From UBA3792 sp964426415 (GTDB taxonomy: Bacteria; Bacillota; Clostridia; Christensenellales; CAG-138), in assembly GCA_964426415.1 (NCBI GenBank), contig CAYRQM010000018.1, forward strand, positions 1 to 36,038: a stretch of 36,038 nucleotides of DNA. Reading direction: 5' to 3'. The position numbers were made by a program, and so were the translations under genes. Shown here one piece after another: positions 31,201-36,038 of this stretch. The notes under the pieces were generated by a model. The model was given only the letters and a program-made list of their open reading frames with translations. It was not told where the DNA came from and searched no databases. How positions within the stretch are numbered: the first letter of the stretch is position 1; the number at the start of each line of letters is the position of its first letter.

Positions 31201-33254
31201 CCCGGCTCGCCCGCTTCCCCGCGCCAGCGGGCGTAGGCAAGGGTCAGATCCAAGCTGGCATTGGACGTTTCGATGGTCACCGCTTCTTCGGACTTGGCGC
31301 TTTCACTGCTGTTTTGTGCCTTGTCATACGCGGTAAACGTCAGAATGCCCGTGACGTCGGGATCGATATTCGCATCCAGAACCAAGGTTGCTTTTCCGTT
31401 CTCGTCGAACGCGGCGACGGTGCGCAGCGCAGCCGCGTCGCCGCGCTGGTTTGCGACGTAGAGCTCCCCATAGTCCAGCTCGCCCCAGTCGTCATGCGCA
31501 TCGACGGCGATGTAGGTGTCCGCCGTGATGTAGTTGAAGGTGATGACCGAATCGATCATGGAGAAGACGTCGTCGCCGATGGTTACGGTGTCGATGATCG
31601 GCGCTGTCGTGTCGATCTGTACCTTGGCGATGACAGCGTCGGAATCAATGCCCGCAACGGACGTCACGACAAAGGTTACATCCGTGTTGCATTCTTCCGA
31701 AATCGTGATGGTCGCCTTGCCGTCTTCATCCAACGTGAACATGACCGTGACGGGTTCGCCTGCACGATTGCGGTAGGTATAGACGCCGCTCGCGTTGTTT
31801 CCGCTGTCCATCGCGTCCATGCTGACGTGCAGATCGACGGGTTGGTTCGTCCAAGTTGTTTCCGTCGGCGTGACGGCGATGCTCGGGGTGACGGTGTCCA
31901 GCTTGATCGTGACGGCTTCGGTATCCGCATGGTTTCCCGCAACGTCGGTCACGCGGAACGCATAGGTGTGCGTGCCGTTCAAGAAGCCCGAAAACGCCAA
32001 ATCGCTCAGCGTGTCCCAAGCGCCGCCGTCAATCTTGACCGCATACGACGCAACGCCGCTTGTCGCAACGCCTTCTGCCGGTGCAGGGTCTGCGACGGTC
32101 AAGGTGATGGTGGGCGCAGTCTTGTACCAGCCCGCATCATTGGGCGCATCGCTGATTTCCGTCGAAATAGTCGGCAGCGTTCTGTCGATTTGAATGGTCT
32201 TCGACGCGCTGTAATCTCTGCCCGCATAGGTGCGTGCGGTGACGGCAATCGCGATGCTGCCCTCTTCCGTCACAGAGATGACTGCGCGGCTTGTGCCATG
32301 CCCCGTGTCCTGATAGTCAAAGGCGCCGCTCTGTACGCCGCGGCTCCATGTGCCTTCGGCGCCGCTGTACGGCACTTGCGACAGCGTCGCGGTGACGTCG
32401 ACGCTTTCGGCATTCGTCCAGCTCTCGTTTGCGGATAGGGACAGCTCGGGATTGACCGTATCGACATTGATATTCAGCGTTTGCCGCGCATCATTTCCCG
32501 CAGTATCCGTTGCAAGCAGCGTGTAACTGTGGTTGCCGTTTCGCGTTTCAAACCGATAGAAGCCATCCAAGTCCGGCGTGATTGTAACGTTGTCCACCTT
32601 GACCGATGCAACGCCCGAAAGCGCATCCGAAACTTGGAAGGATACGGTCACGACATCCGGCGACCAGTCGCCCGAATAGACGGGCGAGTACGTCGGCTCT
32701 TCGATCGTTGGCGCGGTTTTGTCAATCATGACAGGAATGGATGCGTCCCTGCCGGCGACCGTTGCGGGTGCAGACGCACCATCCTGCGTGAAGGCGAACA
32801 TGCCGGCGCCCTCTGTCCCATAGGATGTGGGGCTGACCGTAAAGCCGTTCCGTGCGGTGATGGTGACGTCTTGGTTCGTCCATGTGCCGTCATAGCTCGT
32901 CGAGTAGACGTCTTGGGTGAGTGTCCACGTTGCGACAACCGTGACGACGCCCGCTTCCCCAACGGTGTAGTCTGCCGGAATCGAGGTCACGGATGCGCCA
33001 TCCAACTGCCATCCCGCGAAGCTCAAACAGTCGGCGTAGGCTGTGTTGACCGCAGCTGCTGCGGGCAGCGTCAATGGAGTGCCCGCGATGTATTCCAAGC
33101 CGCTGCAAGAGCCGTACCCGTTGCATTGGAATACCACAGGGTATGACTCGCCTTCTGCACGGGTGGTCGCGGCGCCCAAGGGCAGCAAGCCGATGCACAG
33201 CAGCAGCGCAAGCGCCCATGCCGCCATTCTTGCCCAGTTCGATGAACCTTTCAT
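28245..33254 (-). CDS. Giant Ig-like repeat surface protein with C-terminal membrane anchor
   Basis: The 1669-residue protein has a signal peptide (about 1-33). A small cysteine-containing domain (about 35-110; Cys44, Cys50, Cys76) resembles an InlB B-repeat (AGWQLDG-like end). About eleven bacterial Ig-like modules follow, joined by D-x-(T/V/L)-x-P linkers such as DKTAP, DTVNP, DRTLP, DTTAP, DMTAP and DNTSP. A final membrane helix (about 1637-1660) and a basic tail (RKKSKKAKA) end it. There is no LPxTG sorting motif, so it is anchored by the helix and not by sortase. Such proteins act as stalks, adhesins or sensors. The start at 33254 has an AAGGAGG site. It follows the kinase operon by 38 bp and probably belongs to it. 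Confidence 0.9.
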   Translation of the reverse strand: MKGSSNWARMAAWALALLLCIGLLPLGAATTRAEGESYPVVFQCNGYGSCSGLEYIAGTPLTLPAAAAVNTAYADCLSFAGWQLDGASVTSIPADYTVGEAGVVTVVATWTLTQDVYSTSYDGTWTNQDVTITARNGFTVSPTSYGTEGAGMFAFTQDGASAPATVAGRDASIPVMIDKTAPTIEEPTYSPVYSGDWSPDVVTVSFQVSDALSGVASVKVDNVTITPDLDGFYRFETRNGNHSYTLLATDTAGNDARQTLNINVDTVNPELSLSANESWTNAESVDVTATLSQVPYSGAEGTWSRGVQSGAFDYQDTGHGTSRAVISVTEEGSIAIAVTARTYAGRDYSASKTIQIDRTLPTISTEISDAPNDAGWYKTAPTITLTVADPAPAEGVATSGVASYAVKIDGGAWDTLSDLAFSGFLNGTHTYAFRVTDVAGNHADTEAVTIKLDTVTPSIAVTPTETTWTNQPVDLHVSMDAMDSGNNASGVYTYRNRAGEPVTVMFTLDEDGKATITISEECNTDVTFVVTSVAGIDSDAVIAKVQIDTTAPIIDTVTIGDDVFSMIDSVITFNYITADTYIAVDAHDDWGELDYGELYVANQRGDAAALRTVAAFDENGKATLVLDANIDPDVTGILTFTAYDKAQNSSESAKSEEAVTIETSNASLDLTLAYARWRGEAGEPGEAYDGNTEIVSTDYLEVQYNGSAYAGIQKYYWALSPEGPFTELTTMAFPQETDDPYFYSVALAATVEGSADKTVPPTVPSFTVLFRILPEVTTFYFKAESNAGHETAVQSITVPADGLAPVVALEWSAENAANGDTGFAYYDADRTLTITVAEHNFVPETSTLTFTGENQINPGAINATELTWEELSAKNADDTLKTYRASYTFAEGKYTDIAVSVTDIATNNTTIAIPDFIVDTTAPVLSIAPTSPDNNPAPLGTIDYYHKLRTCTVTVVDANFDPDKAAAFFATSGATAGTTANGMWTSMAASFLDGTTASVPQSWAKTALNTYVCTIPFDEGRYTDGFTLQVSDYAQNKSEQIAEKPFIVDMTAPVIEVSSIVSDHLANFEGTDTYFHAVPSLDVTVTITDNVSGVGSVSILSPDAQNTVPNTSVETGASLSESAPSAKEEIVITVPENALGKIVANAKDWSGLSGEQVETAQFAVDNTSPKCTVTFSEAYGANGGKDYYGIAEGEIVVSVVIEEVFFDQTKIDQSISKNGGSSGKSFRFSVDSTTHRAQVTLTDDADYKVFLTYTDFAGHSMEDYASNVKVLDTVAPTIVIDGVQNRTAYADACTPIVTCYDRNMNDDALKILFAGKNRGSLTPNGSYADYEGSDDAHYGAVTGLIFTFAAFANTRENDDVYTLQVSCTDYAGNTTDSTNASAATERIFSLNRNGSVFYYEKESEAINGTYINQEQTLLLHEINVTEIETTKILITGSLQSNELTDGNGFTVQDLSEADGWKEYVYSIQDANFAKEDSYQVVARSEDVTELIYESTDEGRGAEVDAAGNVVAEDAGADMAFTVDKTAPQLLFIDLGEQRADNRSQGDSRFVQFRVKDDCKLDQVTLIVNGETRIFTADSPEVTDQSAREWELSFTLGEDTDWQNVSVAVADAAGNESAPKAYQALVTSNLLVQYFYNKPLFYGTIGGAVLLLAAVILLIALRKKSKKAKA

Positions 33255-33292
33255 CTTTCTTTCCTCCTTACATGATCCTGTTGTTGTATTGA

Positions 33293-33745
33293 TTACTTGC
33301 GGGATTGCCCGCGCATGTACCGATAGACGTTGCCGTTGAGAATACCGTGCAGGTGCGCCGACAGCAGCAGCACCGCCAATGTGATGCAAACCAAGAGGGC
33401 GTTTTGAACCCGCATGACCCGCAGGATGACGAATGCCACAAGGGAAACCATCAGCAGCACGTCCGCCACGATTGCTTCGGGATTGGAGAAGGCGCGGAAC
33501 ACGCCCCAAACCCGATCGCCCTTTTTGCGCAGCTTCTTTGTGGCAAGCGCAAGCCCGATGAACAGCCCATACCCGATGAGCAAAAAGCCCCAGAACGCAG
33601 CGCCGCAAAGGTATGCGAAAACGGGATTGCCCCGCTCGGGGTCGAAGGTCACATAGGGAATCCATACGACCGCCGCCGAGGACAGCAGCAGCGCCGCAAG
33701 AACGCCCGAAAACCAAATCCAACACGCAAGCGACGTCTTTTTCAT
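33293..33745 (-). CDS. Small polytopic membrane protein, unknown function
   Basis: The 150-residue protein has about four hydrophobic segments (near 7-28, 42-68, 92-110, 115-132), a charged KKLRKKGDR loop between the second and third, and a basic C terminus. No family is recognised. The start overlaps the preceding stop as ATGA, and it precedes the Ig-like gene, so it is translationally coupled to the kinase cluster. It may hold or help assemble the neighbouring membrane proteins. Confidence 0.8.
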   Translation of the reverse strand: MKKTSLACWIWFSGVLAALLLSSAAVVWIPYVTFDPERGNPVFAYLCGAAFWGFLLIGYGLFIGLALATKKLRKKGDRVWGVFRAFSNPEAIVADVLLMVSLVAFVILRVMRVQNALLVCITLAVLLLSAHLHGILNGNVYRYMRGQSRK

Positions 33746-34377
33746 AGGATGCGTTCCTCCGTCCCCGTAAGCAGTACATCCTTCAAAAGCACCAACACGT
33801 TTTGGTTTGCCTGCGTGCGCATACGCTCGTCAAGCCGCGTCGTTTCGCCGTCCGCCGTGTTGACCAATGGCTGCACAGGCTGCTGCACAGCGGGACGCGG
33901 GGCGGGCTGTGCAGGCTGTTGCGCAACGGGACGCGGTGCGGGCTGAGGCGCGGGCTGTTGCATCGGCTGCGGCGTGGGGCGAAGCAAGGTTGTTTCCGTT
34001 TCCGCCGCTGTTTGCTGCAGCAAGGACGTTTCTGCAGGCGCTTCCGTCTCGGTCGGCTTGTGAGGCGGCTGCGATGCGGCAGGCTTTTCGAAGTAAGCGG
34101 AGACGTCGGGCTTTTTGAGCCGTTCGCTTGTGTTGCCGCGCTTGAGGTTTCTGGAAGGCGCGTCCGGGTATGTCGCCCGTGCGCGCTCCATGGTGCGGCT
34201 GTCGCTGGTGATTTTTTGGATCGCCTTCTTTGCCGACTTGCCCGAAAGGAAGCGGAATGCAGGTCCGACCTTGTTGCCAAAGAACAGGGCGACGCTGATG
34301 ATCACAAAGACGCCGCATAGAATGAGGCTGACGACAAATGCGATTTGGTAGAGGGAAGCAAGCGATTCCGTACTCAT
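33742..34377 (-). CDS. Single-span membrane protein with ETxxL motifs and Pro/Gln-rich tail
   Basis: The 211-residue protein has one membrane helix (about 11-33), a basic cytoplasmic stretch (36-90), and a Pro/Gln/Ala-rich linker (about 132-170). Three similar motifs occur: ETSLL (116-120), ETTLL (128-132) and ETTRL (178-182). A threonine with leucine at +3 is the type of site that FHA domains bind after phosphorylation. The gene overlaps the kinase stop by ATGA and the next start by ATGA, so it is likely a substrate of that kinase. The FHA partner is not in the window. The topology and partner are inferences. Confidence 0.82.
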   Translation of the reverse strand: MSTESLASLYQIAFVVSLILCGVFVIISVALFFGNKVGPAFRFLSGKSAKKAIQKITSDSRTMERARATYPDAPSRNLKRGNTSERLKKPDVSAYFEKPAASQPPHKPTETEAPAETSLLQQTAAETETTLLRPTPQPMQQPAPQPAPRPVAQQPAQPAPRPAVQQPVQPLVNTADGETTRLDERMRTQANQNVLVLLKDVLLTGTEERIL

Positions 34378-36038
34378 CCGTTGTTTACCTCTTGCTTTCT
34401 GAACGCCATTTGGATGCTCTCCTGTGTTTTGATGCTCTGTTCCAAAAAGCGTGTCTTTTCACGCGCCGCCGCTTCGTCGACGGCGTCCAGCCCTGCCACC
34501 GCGGTCGATACGCGGTCGAGCAGCGTTTCGATTTCGGTTTGATCCAAGAACCTCGCAAACTCTTTCGCATAGACTTGGATGTTGTATTGGATCACATAGT
34601 ACAGCTGCAGGCGCTGGTAGGTGCCCACGCTCTGATCCGTTTCGAGATAATCTACCATGTCGCGCATGATGTTCCAGACGCTGCGGTATTCCTCCGTTTC
34701 GCGGCCTTCCTTGGACGCGATGGTCAGCTCGTCGTAGAACGTCGCCATTTGGTAGTACAAGTTGGCAAGCTGCTGCTTGTCGTTGTGGTAGGATTCGTCG
34801 GCGGCGATATGGAACCACGGCGCCGATTCGATGATGGCGGTGGTTTCCTTGTCGCCGTTTTGATAATAGCAGCTGTACAGGACGCCGATTTCGTAAGCAA
34901 GATCGTCGTAGGTGCCTGCGCGCATCAACGCTTCGCGGTTTTTGCCCGGCAGCCCCGTGCTGCTGATGGAATACGTCATGACGGCGGCAAGCTGCTGCTC
35001 TTCGTCCGGCGTGAACGCTTCATCGGTCTTGAAGGAATGAATCAACCCTTCGTACGCTTCCATGGCGCCCGGCTTCATTTCGATGGCTTGTCGATAGGCG
35101 CCCGCTTCTACCAGCGCTTGATAGTTCTGTTCACGGGTCACATTGCGACCAAGGAGAAAGAGAACCGCGCTCACCGCGAACAGAACGCTCAAGCCTGCCG
35201 TGATCAGGAAGGAGGATACTTTCCTGCGTTGTTTCTTTTGGTATGCAATATCGTGTTCCTCGGAGTGCTCCAGTGCATATTTCAGCTCGGCACAGCTTTG
35301 GAACCGATTTTTGGGGTCTTGCTGGGTGCATTTGAGGATGATTGCCTCTAACCCTGCGGACAGCTGCGGATTCCAGTACCGAATGGGATACATTTGGTAG
35401 GGCGGCTCCGCCGGATTGTGCCCCGTCAAAAGGTGGTACAGCGTCGCGCCCAAGCAATAGATGTCCGTGCGCGCATCCGTTTGTCCGTGCCCGCCGAATT
35501 GCTCCGGCGCCGCATAGCCTTGGGTGCCCAAGCACGTCGTATCGGCGACGTTGCGCTCTTTGTATTCACGCGCCGTGCCGAAGTCAATCAGCATCGCCGT
35601 GCCGTCGGGACGCAGCATGACGTTGGACGGCTTCATGTCGCGGTAGACGATGGGCGGCGTGCGCGTGTGCAGGTATTCCAAAACATCGCAAAGCTGAATC
35701 GCCCACTCCAAAACGTAGGATTGGGGCTGCGGCCCGTTTTCTTTGAGGATGGCGCTCAAAGGCTTCCCCTCGATGTAGTCCATTACAATGAGGAAGCAGC
35801 CGTCTTCGTCGATGATGTCGACGATGCTGGGCAGGTTGGGGTGGTTCAGGCGCTTGAGCATATCGGTCTCGGCGACCAAGCTTTGCCGCACGATCTCGAA
35901 ATCCTTAACGCCGTCCTTGCGCACCTCTTTGATTGCCCATTGCTTATTCGCTTTGCGGTTTAACGCAAGATAGACAACGCTCATGCCGCCTTGTCCGACC
36001 TTGCTCAAAATCTCGTATTTGCCGTCTATGATCGTTCC
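34374..36038 (-). CDS. Membrane Ser/Thr protein kinase (5' end outside window)
   Basis: 554 residues are visible; the frame runs to the window edge, beginning GTIIDGKYEIL, so only a few N-terminal residues are missing. The Hanks-type kinase domain has the glycine loop GQGGMSVVY, Lys37 (AIKEV), catalytic loop YRDMKPSN (about 132-139), DFG (152-154) and GYAAPEQ. All catalytic residues are present. One membrane helix follows (about 276-297), then about 255 residues of helical, TPR-like sequence, probably outside the cell. There are no PASTA repeats. Such kinases sense cues through the outer part. It overlaps the ETxxL protein by ATGA and heads the visible part of the cluster. Confidence 0.93.
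   Translation of the reverse strand, partial: GTIIDGKYEILSKVGQGGMSVVYLALNRKANKQWAIKEVRKDGVKDFEIVRQSLVAETDMLKRLNHPNLPSIVDIIDEDGCFLIVMDYIEGKPLSAILKENGPQPQSYVLEWAIQLCDVLEYLHTRTPPIVYRDMKPSNVMLRPDGTAMLIDFGTAREYKERNVADTTCLGTQGYAAPEQFGGHGQTDARTDIYCLGATLYHLLTGHNPAEPPYQMYPIRYWNPQLSAGLEAIILKCTQQDPKNRFQSCAELKYALEHSEEHDIAYQKKQRRKVSSFLITAGLSVLFAVSAVLFLLGRNVTREQNYQALVEAGAYRQAIEMKPGAMEAYEGLIHSFKTDEAFTPDEEQQLAAVMTYSISSTGLPGKNREALMRAGTYDDLAYEIGVLYSCYYQNGDKETTAIIESAPWFHIAADESYHNDKQQLANLYYQMATFYDELTIASKEGRETEEYRSVWNIMRDMVDYLETDQSVGTYQRLQLYYVIQYNIQVYAKEFARFLDQTEIETLLDRVSTAVAGLDAVDEAAAREKTRFLEQSIKTQESIQMAFRKQEVNNG

Noticed and set aside
28569..32438. Several long plus-strand open frames opposite the Ig-like gene
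   Set aside because: Their composition is shadow-like (Arg/Val/Gly/Asp rich), no ribosome sites were seen, and they are broken up, while the minus-strand gene carries repeated Ig modules.

Overview
This 36 kb window reads as a chromosomal segment of a moderately high-GC bacterium, most likely a member of the Clostridia. The placement is inferred from gene families only: FloA with a short NfeD, MutS2, a DUF523 protein, an OmpR/PhoB two-component pair followed by HtrA, a type I dockerin, a DUF4234 protein and a Hanks-type kinase with a YRDxKPSN catalytic loop. AGGAGG-like ribosome sites and sigma-70/sigma-A style promoters, often with an extended -10, fit this. No phage, transposase or CRISPR array was seen. 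Most genes are on the minus strand.

Layout. 1-740 is non-coding and made of dispersed repeats, ending in a terminator behind tRNA-Leu(UAA). 863-5519 (minus) is one compact operon: short NfeD, a zinc-ribbon membrane peptide, FloA, a single-span protein, a PIG-V-like GT-C membrane protein and a pair of half-size chromate transporters. Facing it, 5639-8480 (plus) is a three-gene operon joined by ATGA overlaps: a CDF metal exporter with a manganese-type site, a TrpF-like barrel lacking the catalytic cysteine, and a PfkB kinase. A bidirectional terminator separates it from a small two-span membrane protein (8523-9062).

9163-16446 (minus) encodes a 2427-residue exported protein with lamin-tail, OB-fold, chitobiase-like and PHP phosphoesterase modules and a C-terminal dockerin. 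16559-22882 (minus) is a five-gene operon: DUF523 protein, response regulator, histidine kinase, HtrA-like protease, MutS2. 23047-24849 (minus) is a lipoprotein with two tandem alpha/beta-hydrolase domains behind a near-consensus promoter.

25345-36038 (minus) is a surface and signalling cluster: a membrane Ser/Thr kinase (5' end outside the window), a membrane protein with three ETxxL motifs resembling phospho-threonine sites for FHA domains, a small membrane protein, a 1669-residue Ig-like repeat surface protein, and a large DUF4234/zinc-ribbon/WG-like membrane protein.

The likeliest sources of new biology are the dockerin-tagged PHP protein, the kinase/ETxxL/Ig-like cluster, the TrpF-like/PfkB pair beside a metal exporter, and the FloA-NfeD operon that carries a chromate transporter pair. 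All functions are read from sequence patterns by eye; no database search was run.
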